Positions 9,448-18,550 of a stretch of DNA of 64,000 nucleotides are shown piece after piece. Both the position numbers and the translations under genes were made by a program. A model generated the notes under the pieces. The model worked only from the letters and a program-made list of their open reading frames with translations. It searched no databases and was not told the DNA's origin. The DNA is from an uncultured Clostridia bacterium (lineage in GTDB: Bacteria; Bacillota; Clostridia; TANB77; CAG-508). Numbering within the stretch: position 1 is the stretch's first letter; every line of letters starts with the position of its first letter. The stretch is taken from the NCBI GenBank assembly GCA_944392455.1, contig CALXWP010000005.1:1-64000 (forward strand). Direction: 5' to 3'.

Positions 9448-9478
9448 GAGATACTAATTATATATAAATTAGTATCTC
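9448..9478 (+). terminator. Hairpin after the surface-protein gene
   Basis: GAGATACTAATT (9448-9459) and AATTAGTATCTC (9467-9478) make a perfect 12 bp stem with a 7 nt loop. There is no T-run, so it may be a weak terminator or an mRNA-end/processing hairpin just before tRNA-Thr. Confidence 0.5.
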
Positions 9479-9487
9479 GTAATATTT

Positions 9488-9563
9488 GCCAATATAGCTC
9501 AGTTGGTAGAGCAACGGATTCGTAACCCGTAGGTCGAGAGTTCAATTCTCTCTATTGGCTCCA
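9488..9563 (+). tRNA. tRNA-Thr(CGT)
   Basis: Acceptor GCCAATA pairs with TATTGGC. The D arm is GCTC/GAGC, the T arm GAGAG/CTCTC with loop TTCAATT. The anticodon loop TTCGTAA gives anticodon CGT for codon ACG. CCA is encoded (9561-9563). The anticodon stem ends in an A-C mismatch. Confidence 0.9.
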
Positions 9564-9588
9564 CAGTCAGAGCACTGAACTGACGAAA

Positions 9589-9628
9589 AAGAGCCACGCT
9601 TATCACAAGCGGGGCCCTTGGTGTTTTT
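9589..9628. terminator. Bidirectional terminator between tRNA-Thr and pnuC
   Basis: AAGAGCC-A-CGCTT pairs with AAGCG-G-GGCCCTT (9589-9619), with TTTTT at 9624-9628 and a matching A-run on the left, so it can end the tRNA transcript (+) and pnuC (-). It is GC-rich for this genome. Confidence 0.8.
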
Positions 9629-10283
9629 ATTTAATTAATTTTTTTGATTCAATATTCCATTTTATTAATCCATATATATTTAGTAAAAAATATCCGATAG
9701 AAACTAAAAGCATCATAATAGAGTTAGGCCCATTATTTATTGTAAGAATTATCCAAATTGCTAAATCAGATATATTATTTGCAAGCCAAACCCACCAAGC
9801 TTCTCTAAATCTTAATATCATTAAAACTACACCACATAGATTAATACAGTTTGATGTTGCATCAAGTAAAGATAATTGTTCATTTGGTATTAGATTTAAA
9901 ATATATCCTAATATAATGCTACCTAAAATGCATGAAATAGTTATTATAACAGAATTTTTTAAAGTAAATTTACGTATATTTACAGATTTATTGTTATTTA
10001 GTTCTTTATTCCAAGAAATAAATCCTTTAATTTGAAGGGGAGCAAATACAAAAGTATAAAATATTGCCATTCCATATAAATTATTCTTTAATGAAATATA
10101 TGCCATTAATAAGTAATTTATAAATCCAAATATATAATTACACTTTTTACCAATACTTGCAAAATAAGCTGTAAGCAATCCTGTTGCAAGTATTGTAGAA
10201 CCCAAAAGTATATCATTTGTAATTATTCCAGTTATTATAGAGAAAATAATACATAGTATTGTTATTAAAATATTTTTATTCAT
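9627..10283 (-). CDS. pnuC: PnuC-family nicotinamide riboside/NMN transporter
   Basis: A polytopic membrane protein of 218 aa with about seven hydrophobic segments and the PnuC signature near the C-terminus: REAWWVWLANNISDLAIW followed by GYFLLNIYGLIKW. PnuC proteins import pyridine nucleotide precursors (or thiamine in PnuT relatives) by facilitated diffusion. I chose ATG 10283 because GGGGGAA lies just upstream; an ATG four codons earlier overlaps that site. No riboswitch is visible in the short gap before it. It follows the PatB-like lyase by about 40 bp and is probably co-transcribed with it. Confidence 0.85.
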   Translation of the reverse strand: MNKNILITILCIIFSIITGIITNDILLGSTILATGLLTAYFASIGKKCNYIFGFINYLLMAYISLKNNLYGMAIFYTFVFAPLQIKGFISWNKELNNNKSVNIRKFTLKNSVIITISCILGSIILGYILNLIPNEQLSLLDATSNCINLCGVVLMILRFREAWWVWLANNISDLAIWIILTINNGPNSIMMLLVSIGYFLLNIYGLIKWNIESKKLIK

Positions 10284-10326
10284 AAATTCCCCCATTTAAT
10301 TATAGGTTGATAGTATACTAATATAA

Positions 10327-11484
10327 TTATCCAAAAACTTCTTTTATTTTTTCTAAAGCGTGTTGCAATTCACTTCTAGGAAGAGCAATATTTAATCTTT
10401 GGAAACCTTTACCTGATTTTCCATATTTTATTCCAGAGTTTAACCAAAGTTTTGCCTCATATGTTAATTTATTAGTTACTTCTTCATCAATTAAATTTGT
10501 ACCACTAAAATCAATCCATAGTAAATAAGTACCTTCAGGATGAGTAACTTTTATATTAGGTAGATTTTCTCTAAAATATTCTTCAACTAATTTTACATTT
10601 CCTTTTAAATATTCAATTAATTCTTTAAGCCATTTGTCTCCATGCTCATATGCAGATTTACATGCAACTAAACCTAAAGCATTAATATTACTATATCCTG
10701 TAGCCCATACTTCTTTCATAAATTTATTTCTTACATTTTGATTTGGAATAAATATATTAGAAGTCTGAAGACCAGCTAAATTAAATGTTTTACTTGGAGA
10801 AGTACATACTATAATGTTATCAAGATAATCTTGATAGTTAAGCATACAAATATGTTTACCTTCATATACAAAATCACTATGTATTTCATCAGACACTATA
10901 AATACATTATATCTTTTACAAATTTCTACTATTTTATCTAATTCTTCTTTTGACCAAACTCTACCAACTGGATTATGAGGAGAGCAAAGAAGGTAAAGTT
11001 TTATATTATATTCTTTAATTTTATTTTCAAGGTCAACAAAATCTATTTTGTAATGACCATTATTATTTATTAAGTCACTACTCATAATTTTTCTTTTGTT
11101 ATCTTCTATTACTTCACTAAAAGGGTTATATACTGGGTTATTAATTAATACATAATCATTTTCTTTTGTAAATACTTTAACAGCAGTAGCTAAAGCAAAA
11201 ACGACTCCAGGAGTATTAAAAAGCCAATCTCTTTGTAGTTTAACATTAAAATGAGTTAGATACCAACTATATAATGCTCTAAAATAAGTTATATCTACAT
11301 CAGAATATCCAAATATACCATGTTCTACTCTAGCTTTCAAATCATTAATTACTTCAGGTGGACATCTAAAATCCATATCAGCAACCCACATCGGAAAAAT
11401 ATCTTCAGGTTTATTTCTTTCTTTTTTAAAATCAAATTTTAAACAATTCGTATTATATCTATCAACAACATCATCAAAATTCAT
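10327..11484 (-). CDS. PLP-dependent C-S lyase/aminotransferase, PatB/MalY type
   Basis: A fold-type I PLP enzyme of 385 aa. Visible family features are FPMWVADMDF near the N-terminus, LCSPHNPVGRVW, SDEIHSDFVY and the PLP lysine in SPSKTFNLAGLQ. The C-terminal Arg in FQRLNIALPRSEL should bind the substrate carboxylate. PatB/MalY proteins cleave cystathionine or cysteine conjugates; the exact substrate cannot be read from sequence. The first gene of a two-gene minus-strand unit with pnuC; an AGGAGG-like site precedes the ATG. Confidence 0.85.
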   Translation of the reverse strand: MNFDDVVDRYNTNCLKFDFKKERNKPEDIFPMWVADMDFRCPPEVINDLKARVEHGIFGYSDVDITYFRALYSWYLTHFNVKLQRDWLFNTPGVVFALATAVKVFTKENDYVLINNPVYNPFSEVIEDNKRKIMSSDLINNNGHYKIDFVDLENKIKEYNIKLYLLCSPHNPVGRVWSKEELDKIVEICKRYNVFIVSDEIHSDFVYEGKHICMLNYQDYLDNIIVCTSPSKTFNLAGLQTSNIFIPNQNVRNKFMKEVWATGYSNINALGLVACKSAYEHGDKWLKELIEYLKGNVKLVEEYFRENLPNIKVTHPEGTYLLWIDFSGTNLIDEEVTNKLTYEAKLWLNSGIKYGKSGKGFQRLNIALPRSELQHALEKIKEVFG

Positions 11485-11535
11485 GATAAAAGCCTCCTAA
11501 TCTAATAATATAAAAATATATAATTATAATAAAAA

Positions 11536-11582
11536 TTTGTCAATGGGTCAGTGGGGACGGAGCAAGTGACCCATTTGACAAA
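11536..11582. repeat. REP-like palindrome, left end of the RAYT unit
   Basis: TTTGTCAATGGGTCA (11536-11550) and TGACCCATTTGACAAA (11567-11582) form a long stem with a single-base bulge around a 16 nt loop containing GTGGGGACGG. It lies immediately beyond the transposase stop codon and shares core and loop with the palindrome at 12428-12461. Confidence 0.8.
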
Positions 11583-11584
11583 TC

Positions 11585-12280
11585 TTACTCATGAAATCTT
11601 CTTCTAAGTGTTTCTCGAGGAATTTGTATTTCTTTAGAAATTTCTCTTAAAGAAATATTATAATCATTTTTTAATGTTAAAATAAGCTTGTTTAATGTTT
11701 TTTTATCCTTTTTTATATCATTTAAACCAATTTTATTATAGGTTAAAAAAATTTCTATAATTTTTTTACAATTATTTCTATTAGGTTCATCTACATCTAA
11801 AAAAGAAAAGTCACTTTCAATTTGAAAATTTTCAATTATTTTATTATTTTGAGCATAATTTGAAAAAGGGTAGTCACATGATTTTTTACACATACCTGCT
11901 TTTACAGGGTTATCATATATATATTTTATGCAATTAAATAAATGTTTTTCACTATATATTCCTTCAGATTTAAATCTATTCCTAAAAACATAACCGACTC
12001 TATTATATTTTTTATTAAAATATATACCATATCTTGTATTAAGTCTTTGCATATACTTACTTAGATCTTTAATATTATTAATCTTTAATAACATATGTGC
12101 ATGATTATTCATTATGCAATAGGCTATTATTTGAATCTTTAATTCTTCGGACAGAAAATACATTATTTTTATATAGTACTTAATATCTTCTGCTTTTTCA
12201 AATATGTAACTTTTGTTAATTCCTTGAGTTATAACATGAAAACAAGTTGATTTTTGATAATTTCGTGGAAATCTTGGCAT
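11585..12280 (-). CDS. REP-associated tyrosine transposase (RAYT, Y1/HUH superfamily)
   Basis: The 231 aa protein matches the IS200-like Y1 transposase family. It has a typical start (MPRFPRNYQKSTCFHVITQG), an HUH-type motif NNHAHMLL, candidate catalytic Tyr residues in the YMQRLNTRYGIYF helix, and GYVFRNRFKSEGI, characteristic of RAYT-type members. A C-terminal helix-turn-helix-like segment (SLREISKEIQIPRETLRRR) follows. RAYTs nick and join single-stranded DNA at REP palindromes. AGGAGGTAAG sits just before the ATG. Palindromes flank the gene at 11536 and 12428. Confidence 0.85.
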   Translation of the reverse strand: MPRFPRNYQKSTCFHVITQGINKSYIFEKAEDIKYYIKIMYFLSEELKIQIIAYCIMNNHAHMLLKINNIKDLSKYMQRLNTRYGIYFNKKYNRVGYVFRNRFKSEGIYSEKHLFNCIKYIYDNPVKAGMCKKSCDYPFSNYAQNNKIIENFQIESDFSFLDVDEPNRNNCKKIIEIFLTYNKIGLNDIKKDKKTLNKLILTLKNDYNISLREISKEIQIPRETLRRRFHE

Positions 12281-12427
12281 CTTACCTCCTAGAAAAAAGA
12301 TAAATTGAGAAAAAAGAATTTGAATAAAATTAATATATAATAATATTTATATCATAATATTTAATAATTTTTTTGTCACAAATTGTCACATGAAAAATTT
12401 TTTTGATTTTTTGAAAAAGATATCGAC

Positions 12428-12461
12428 TTTGGGTCAAAAAGAACGTCCCTACTGACCTAAA
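12428..12461. repeat. REP-like palindrome, right end of the RAYT unit
   Basis: TTTGGGTCA (12428-12436) pairs with TGACCTAAA (12453-12461), with one G-T pair, around a 16 nt loop. Read on the minus strand the loop begins GTAGGGACG, matching GTGGGGACG of the left palindrome, so the two copies are inverted relative to each other. Confidence 0.75.
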
Positions 12462-12467
12462 GAAGTA

Positions 12468-12496
12468 TTGACATAAATTACTAAAGATAATATAAT
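12468..12496 (+). promoter_or_regulatory. Promoter of ftsY
   Basis: TTGACA (12468-12473), 17 bp spacer, TATAAT (12491-12496): a perfect match starting only 7 bp after the RAYT palindrome. Confidence 0.75.
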
Positions 12497-12543
12497 ATCA
12501 TATGATAAAAACTATATATTTTATAAATAATTTGGAGGAAATA

Positions 12544-13449
12544 ATGGGCTTTTTTGATAAATTAAAACAAGGACTAAGCAAGACAAAAAATTCATTTGAA
12601 GAAAAAATGAATAATGTATTCAGTAACTTTAGAAAAGTTGATGAAGATTTACTAGAGGAGCTTGAAGAAGTCTTAATTATGTCTGACGTTGGTGTAGAAA
12701 CTTCAGTGAAAATAATAAGCAATTTAAGAAATAGAATAAAGAAACAAAAATTAGAAGATATAGAAGATGTAAAACAAGCATTAAGAGAAGAAATTAAAGA
12801 AATATTAGATTCAGTAGATAATTCTTTACATTTAGAGACAACACCAGCTGTAATTTTAGTAGTTGGTGTAAATGGTGTTGGTAAAACAACATCAATAGGT
12901 AAAATTGCAAACAGATTAAAACAAGATGGAAAAAAAGTTGTGGTAGCTGCTGCAGACACTTTTAGAGCAGCTGCAGTTGAACAATTAGAAATATGGGCAA
13001 ATAGGGCTGGTTGTGACATAGTAAAAAGAGAAGAAGGCGTTGATCCAGCATCAGTAGTATTTGATGCAATTAAAGTAACAAAAGAAAAAAATGCAGATGT
13101 ACTTATTTGTGATACTGCAGGAAGACTTCATAATAAAAAATATTTAATGGACGAGTTAATTAAAATAAAGAAAGTAATAGACAAAGAACTTCCAGATGCA
13201 TCAAAAGAGATTCTTATGGTATTAGATGCTACAACAGGACAAAATGCTATAAGCCAAGTAAAAGCTTTTAAAGAAACTGTAGATATAACTGGATTAATAC
13301 TTACAAAACTTGATGGAACTGCAAAAGGTGGAGTAGTTATAGGAATAGTAGAAGAAAACAAAATGCCAGTTAAATTTATAGGTATTGGAGAGCAAATAGA
13401 TGATATGGAGATATTTAATAGTGAAGATTTTGTAAAGGCTTTAATATAG
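12544..13449 (+). CDS. ftsY: FtsY, signal recognition particle receptor GTPase
   Basis: FtsY receives ribosome-nascent chain-SRP complexes at the membrane. The 301 aa protein has the NG domains: a four-helix N domain, then G motifs GVNGVGKTT (G1), DTFRAAAVEQL, DTAGRL (G3), TKLDGTAKGG (G4) and GIGEQIDDMEIF. It lacks the long acidic A domain of E. coli FtsY, as is usual in Firmicutes. ATG 12544 has GGAGGA upstream; an in-frame ATG at 12502 coincides with the expected transcription start and is unlikely. ffh is not in the window. Confidence 0.95.
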   Translation: MGFFDKLKQGLSKTKNSFEEKMNNVFSNFRKVDEDLLEELEEVLIMSDVGVETSVKIISNLRNRIKKQKLEDIEDVKQALREEIKEILDSVDNSLHLETTPAVILVVGVNGVGKTTSIGKIANRLKQDGKKVVVAAADTFRAAAVEQLEIWANRAGCDIVKREEGVDPASVVFDAIKVTKEKNADVLICDTAGRLHNKKYLMDELIKIKKVIDKELPDASKEILMVLDATTGQNAISQVKAFKETVDITGLILTKLDGTAKGGVVIGIVEENKMPVKFIGIGEQIDDMEIFNSEDFVKALI

Positions 13450-13464
13450 TGAAAGGAGAAACTT

Positions 13465-16380
13465 ATGAGTGTGGATAATAATAAAGAAAAAAACACTGTA
13501 AAAGAAGTTAACCCAGAAGAAAAAAGTAAAAATACTAATAGTGCTAAAGTAAACACTAAATCAAATAATAAAGAGAAGAAAAAAAGTAAGAAAAGAATGT
13601 ATATTGTATTACTATTTATAGTGTTAGTTGCAATAGTATGTTATGTTATTTTTAGAGGAGAATATTTAGAAATATTAGAAATAGGTGAAGAATATATTAA
13701 TATATTCTGGCAAAATATAAATTATACAGCTCTTACATTTGGAATTAATTTTGTAATACTATTTATTATTATGTATTTAAATAATAATAGAATAAAGAAG
13801 GCACTTAAGACTTTCTTCGAAACAGAAAAGAAGGAAATGCCAAAACTTCCTAATAAATCACTTTCGTTTATAATATCTGTAATAGTTAGTGCTATTACAA
13901 CAGAACTTATATTAAATCAATATATGTTATTCACAAATAGTACGATGTTTGGTATAAATGATCCAGTATTTGGAATGGACATAGGCTATTTTATGTTCCA
14001 AAAACCATTTATAGAAACATTACTATTATATGCAATGTTTATAGTGATTGGTATTACTATATATACGGTAATATACTATATTGCAGTATTTAATATTTGC
14101 TTTGATGGTGTAGATAGAGAAATATTAAAAAGAAGTAAACTTTTAAAACAATTATTTACAAACATAAAGATTTTAGCAGTAATACTAGCTGGATTTGTAT
14201 TAATAAAAACACAAGACATAGGATTTAATAAATTCTTAAACTTACAAGAAGATACAACATATTCAATTTATGGTGCAGGAGTTACTGATACAACAATTAA
14301 ATTATGGGGTTATAGAGTACTTCCAATCCTTATAATTTTATCAGTATTTATGGCAATAAGAGAATTTAATAAAAGTAATACAAAAAAAGTAGTAATGTGG
14401 GTTTTAGTTGTACCTATTTATATAATCATTTTAATAATAGTTATGGCTTTATTCCAATTAATATTTATTAATCCTAATGAATTGGACAGAGAAGAAAACA
14501 ATATACAAAATAATATAAATTATACAAAAGAAGCATATGGAATAGATACAGAAGTATTTACAATTGAAAATGGTGGAGAAACAATAACACAAGAAACATT
14601 AAATTCTTTATCTGATACTATTAGTAATATAGTTATTGTTGATGAAGAAACAGTATTACAAGATTTAAATACTATACAAACTGAAAAAGGATACTACACA
14701 TATGATACTGCTAAAATAGCAAGTTATAGAGTAAATGGAGAACAACAATTAGTATATATTTCACCAAGAGAAATATCAAATACCAATAACACATATAATA
14801 ATCAGACATATGAATATACACACGGTTATGGTGTGGTAGTTACATCAGCAACATCAACTGATTCAAATGGTAATTTAATAAAATTACAAAAGAACTTTAC
14901 ATCAAGTGAAGATGATATTGTAACAATAACAGAACCAAGAATTTATTTTGGATTACAAACTAATAATAATGTTGTAACAAATAGTAAAAATAGAAGTGAA
15001 TTTGATTATCCTGAATCAAGTACATCAAATGCAGAAAACGTATACTCAGGAGAAGCAGGTTTAAGTTTAAACTTTATAGATAGATTTATTTTAGGTATAA
15101 AAGAAGGAGATTTAAACTTAGCATTTTCAGCAAATGTAAATGAGAATAGTAAAATCTTAACAAATAGAAATATAATAGAGAGAGCAAAAACATTAATGCC
15201 ATATTTATTATATGATGAAGATCCATATATGGTAATTGATGATGATGGAAATCTAATGTGGGTATTAGATGCATATACAACATCAAATAATTATCCATAT
15301 TCTCAAAAAACAACAATTCAACTTGATACTTTAAATAAATTAGAACTAAACTATATTAGAAATTCTGTAAAAGTACTAATAAATGCATATGATGGAACAA
15401 TAAAATTCTATATAACAGATAAATCAGATCCAATAGCAAGTGCATATCAAAAAATATATCCGGATTTATTTGTAGAAGATGAAGAAATACCAAGTGATAT
15501 AAGTAGTCAATTCATATATCCAGAATTCCTATACAATATACAAGCTGAAATAGCACAAAGATATCATGATATTCAACCAGATGTACTATATAGAGGAGAC
15601 GATGTATGGGATATAGCTACACATAATACTGGAAAAGTATCAACAAAAACAGGAACTGATATAGAACCATATTATACAGCGGTAAAAACAGTTGATTCAG
15701 AAGAAAGTAAGCTTGGATTAGTGATACCTTTCACACCATATGATAAACAAAATATAACATCATATATGGTTGGAATATATGATGGTGGAACTCCAAAACT
15801 TACAATATATAAATTTGCTTCAGACAGTAATATATTAGGACCAATGCAATTAGATACACAAATAGAACAAGATGAGGATATATCAAGTGAACTAGAGTCT
15901 TTAAATGTTACTGGAACAAAAATAAGTAAGAATATGATTATAGTACCACTTGACAATACACTTTTATATATTGAACCAGTATATCAACAATATATTAATG
16001 AAGAAGATTCAACACCAACATTAAAGAAAGTAATAGTGGCATCAGGAAATAAACTTGCAATAGGTGATAATTTAACTGAAGCATTAAGAAATCTAGTATC
16101 ACAATATGCAGTTGATATTGAGGTGGAAAATACAGATAGCATTGAAGATTTAGTTGATGCAGTAATAAAGGCAAATAATAATTTAAAAGAATCAACATCA
16201 AATAGTGATTTTGAAATGATGGGAAAAGATATTCAAAGACTACAAAGTTTAATAGATCAATTAGAAAATGTTGTAGAAGATGAACGAGAAAATGCAGAGA
16301 AAGAAACTCAAGACAATAACACAAATGAAATTAATAATAATACTGTAAACGATAATGTTATAGCAAATACAGTTATGTAA
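13465..16380 (+). CDS. UPF0182 family membrane protein
   Basis: The 971 aa protein has a Lys-rich N-terminus, seven predicted membrane helices (about 45-63, 88-108, 133-156, 182-212, 230-250, 280-300, 310-335) and a large extracytoplasmic region. That region carries UPF0182/COG1615 hallmarks: EFDYPESS, GLSLNFIDRFILGIKEGDLNL, MPYLLYDEDPYMVIDDDG and YNIQAEIAQRYHDIQPDVLY. The function of the family is not established to my knowledge. An acidic/Asn-rich tail ends the protein. It starts 15 bp after ftsY with AAAGGAG and should share its transcript. Confidence 0.9.
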   Translation: MSVDNNKEKNTVKEVNPEEKSKNTNSAKVNTKSNNKEKKKSKKRMYIVLLFIVLVAIVCYVIFRGEYLEILEIGEEYINIFWQNINYTALTFGINFVILFIIMYLNNNRIKKALKTFFETEKKEMPKLPNKSLSFIISVIVSAITTELILNQYMLFTNSTMFGINDPVFGMDIGYFMFQKPFIETLLLYAMFIVIGITIYTVIYYIAVFNICFDGVDREILKRSKLLKQLFTNIKILAVILAGFVLIKTQDIGFNKFLNLQEDTTYSIYGAGVTDTTIKLWGYRVLPILIILSVFMAIREFNKSNTKKVVMWVLVVPIYIIILIIVMALFQLIFINPNELDREENNIQNNINYTKEAYGIDTEVFTIENGGETITQETLNSLSDTISNIVIVDEETVLQDLNTIQTEKGYYTYDTAKIASYRVNGEQQLVYISPREISNTNNTYNNQTYEYTHGYGVVVTSATSTDSNGNLIKLQKNFTSSEDDIVTITEPRIYFGLQTNNNVVTNSKNRSEFDYPESSTSNAENVYSGEAGLSLNFIDRFILGIKEGDLNLAFSANVNENSKILTNRNIIERAKTLMPYLLYDEDPYMVIDDDGNLMWVLDAYTTSNNYPYSQKTTIQLDTLNKLELNYIRNSVKVLINAYDGTIKFYITDKSDPIASAYQKIYPDLFVEDEEIPSDISSQFIYPEFLYNIQAEIAQRYHDIQPDVLYRGDDVWDIATHNTGKVSTKTGTDIEPYYTAVKTVDSEESKLGLVIPFTPYDKQNITSYMVGIYDGGTPKLTIYKFASDSNILGPMQLDTQIEQDEDISSELESLNVTGTKISKNMIIVPLDNTLLYIEPVYQQYINEEDSTPTLKKVIVASGNKLAIGDNLTEALRNLVSQYAVDIEVENTDSIEDLVDAVIKANNNLKESTSNSDFEMMGKDIQRLQSLIDQLENVVEDERENAEKETQDNNTNEINNNTVNDNVIANTVM

Positions 16381-16387
16381 AAAAAGG

Positions 16388-16460
16388 GGAATAGAATATA
16401 TGAATAAATAAAAAATATTAATAATATAGTTTTTTGTTTCATATAATTCTATTCCTTTAT
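16388..16460 (+). terminator. Probable terminator with a large loop
   Basis: GGAATAGAATATATGAA (16388-16404) pairs with TTCATATAATTCTATTCC (16438-16455) with a single bulge. T-rich sequence follows. The 33 nt loop is AT-rich. Confidence 0.55.
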
Positions 16461-16491
16461 TTTCTATTTTAACTTTTAGGAGGTTTAAAAA

Positions 16492-17328
16492 ATGAAGGTA
16501 ACAAATATTGAGGCTTTAGAAAAAATTGCAACAGAAGTAAGAATTGGAATAATTGAGGAAGTATATAATGCAAAATCTGGACATCCAGGAGGATCACTTT
16601 CAATTGCAGATATTTTAACTGTATTATATTTTAATCAAATGAATATTGATGAAAAAAAGCCAAATGATCCAAATAGAGATAGATTAGTACTTTCAAAAGG
16701 TCATGCTTCTCCAGCTCTATATAGTGTTCTTGCAAGAAAAGGATATTTTGACAAAGAATTATTACAAACATTTAGAAAAATAGGAAGCAATTTACAAGGA
16801 CATCCTGATATGAATAAAGTACCAGGAGTGGATATGACTACAGGTTCTTTAGGACAAGGGTTATCTGCGTCTGTGGGAATGGCTATTGCATCTAAAATGA
16901 ATAAAGCTGGATGTAAGATATATTGCATATTAGGTGATGGAGAAATAGAAGAGGGGCAAATATGGGAAGCTTGTATGGCTGCTAGTAAAAATAATTTGGA
17001 TAATTTATGTGTTATATTAGATAATAATAATTTACAAATAGATGGTGAAGTTGAAAAAGTCGGAGGATTAAATAATATAACTGAAAAATTCCTAAGTTTT
17101 GGATTTAATGTATTAAACATAAATGGTCATGATATAAATAGTATTATTGATGTATTTACAACAGCAAAACAAACAAAAGGAAAGCCTACAATCATTATAG
17201 CTAAAACTATAAAAGGCAAAGGTGTATCTTTTATGGAAAATAAAGCAGACTGGCATGGAAAAGCTCCAAACGAAGAAGAGTACAATTTAGCAATAGAAGA
17301 ATTAAATAAATCATTACTAAAAGAATAA
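16492..17328 (+). CDS. Transketolase, N-terminal (ThDP-binding) subunit
   Basis: Half of a split transketolase, which moves two-carbon units in the non-oxidative pentose phosphate pathway. Motifs: SGHPGGSLSIADILT, LSKGHASPALY, GSLGQGLSASVGMA, and the thiamine diphosphate signature GDGEIEEGQIWEA...DNNNLQIDG (GDG...N). Length 278 aa is normal for the N-terminal half. AGGAGG precedes the ATG. The partner gene starts 52 bp downstream. Confidence 0.93.
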   Translation: MKVTNIEALEKIATEVRIGIIEEVYNAKSGHPGGSLSIADILTVLYFNQMNIDEKKPNDPNRDRLVLSKGHASPALYSVLARKGYFDKELLQTFRKIGSNLQGHPDMNKVPGVDMTTGSLGQGLSASVGMAIASKMNKAGCKIYCILGDGEIEEGQIWEACMAASKNNLDNLCVILDNNNLQIDGEVEKVGGLNNITEKFLSFGFNVLNINGHDINSIIDVFTTAKQTKGKPTIIIAKTIKGKGVSFMENKADWHGKAPNEEEYNLAIEELNKSLLKE

Positions 17329-17380
17329 TTATATTTTATAGTTTTATATATACTTTTATAACTAATAGGAGGAATTTAAT

Positions 17381-18313
17381 ATGGATTGTGAAAATAAAGT
17401 TGCAACAAGAGAAAGTTATGGAAAAGCTTTAGAAAAATTAGGAGAAAATAATGAGAATATAGTTGTATTAGATGCAGATTTATCAACAGCAACCAAAACA
17501 GAAATCTTTGCTAAAAGATTTCCAGATAGATTTATAAATGTAGGAATAGCAGAACAAAATATGATGGGAATTGCAGCAGGTCTTTCAACTTTTGGGAAAA
17601 TTCCATATGTAAGTACATTTGCTGTATTTGCAGCAGGAAGAGCATATGAACAAATAAGAAATAGTATTGCATATCCAAAATTAAATGTGAAAATTTGTGC
17701 AACTCATGCTGGTATTACAGTTGGAGAAGATGGTGCAACACACCAAATGTTAGAAGATATAGGATTAATGAGAGGACTTCCTAATATGACTGTTATGAGT
17801 ACATCAGATGATGCTCAAACAAGATGGGCAGTAGAAGAAATTTCAAAAATTAATGGACCAGTATATTTACGTTTATGTAGAATGAAAACACCTAAAATAT
17901 ATAATGAAAAAGAAACAGAAAAATTTGAAATAGGTAAAGGAATTCAAATAGGTAAAGGAACAGATGCAAGTATAATTGCAACAGGAGTTACTGTAGCCGA
18001 AAGTTTAAAAGCTAAAGAAATATTAAAAGAACAAGGAATTAATGTCAGAGTTATAGATATTCATACAATAAAACCTATTGATAAAGACCTTATAATTAAA
18101 TGTGCAAAAGAGACAAAAAGAATAATTACAGTAGAAGATCATAACATTATAGGAGGACTTGGAACAGCAGTTTCAGATGTTTTATCAGAAGAATATCCTG
18201 TAAAAGTAGAAAAGATGGGCTTGCCAGATGTGTTTGGAAGAAGCGGAAAAGCAGAAGAATTAATGAGATATTTTAAAATAGATTCTACAGCAATAGTTAA
18301 TAAATTTATATAA
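17381..18313 (+). CDS. Transketolase, C-terminal (pyrimidine-binding) subunit
   Basis: The 310 aa partner of the preceding gene. It carries the Pyr domain (VVLDADLSTATKTEIFAKRF, RFINVGIAEQNMMGIAAGLS with the Glu that activates ThDP) and the C-terminal transketolase domain (IIATGVTVAESLKAKEIL, VIDIHTIKPID). Two-subunit transketolases are common in Clostridia. Expected to form an alpha2beta2 enzyme in the cytosol. AGGAGG precedes the ATG. Confidence 0.93.
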   Translation: MDCENKVATRESYGKALEKLGENNENIVVLDADLSTATKTEIFAKRFPDRFINVGIAEQNMMGIAAGLSTFGKIPYVSTFAVFAAGRAYEQIRNSIAYPKLNVKICATHAGITVGEDGATHQMLEDIGLMRGLPNMTVMSTSDDAQTRWAVEEISKINGPVYLRLCRMKTPKIYNEKETEKFEIGKGIQIGKGTDASIIATGVTVAESLKAKEILKEQGINVRVIDIHTIKPIDKDLIIKCAKETKRIITVEDHNIIGGLGTAVSDVLSEEYPVKVEKMGLPDVFGRSGKAEELMRYFKIDSTAIVNKFI

Positions 18314-18390
18314 TAATATATATTTGGACAATAAAATACCAAAATATAGAATATATAGAATAAAAAAAGAAATAAAAAGAAAAAGTAAGT

Positions 18391-18436
18391 AAAAACTACA
18401 TAAATCATTTTTAGATGAAAATTTATGTAGTTTTTT
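18391..18436 (+). terminator. Terminator of the transketolase operon
   Basis: AAAAACTACATAAAT (18391-18405) and ATTTATGTAGTTTTTT (18421-18436): a perfect stem with a T-run. Confidence 0.85.
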
Positions 18437-18449
18437 GATGAAAAAACTA

Positions 18450-18478
18450 TTGCAAATATTTATTTTTATTGTTATGAT
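18450..18478 (+). promoter_or_regulatory. Promoter of the ftsEX operon
   Basis: TTGCAA (18450-18455), 17 bp spacer, TATGAT (18473-18478), 72 bp before the ftsE ATG. Confidence 0.6.
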
Positions 18479-18550
18479 ATAAAAGTAAATTATTAGGATA
18501 AAAGGGAAAGTAATCTACATATAATATATATTTTACAAAAGGAGAAAAGT

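Noticed and set aside
9561..9628. Attachment site or integration scar after tRNA-Thr
   Set aside because: The GC-rich sequence is a hairpin terminator; no integrase or repeated tRNA 3' end was noticed.
12498..13019. Minus-strand frame opposite ftsY
   Set aside because: Ser/Phe-rich shadow of the strongly conserved FtsY sequence with no start signals.
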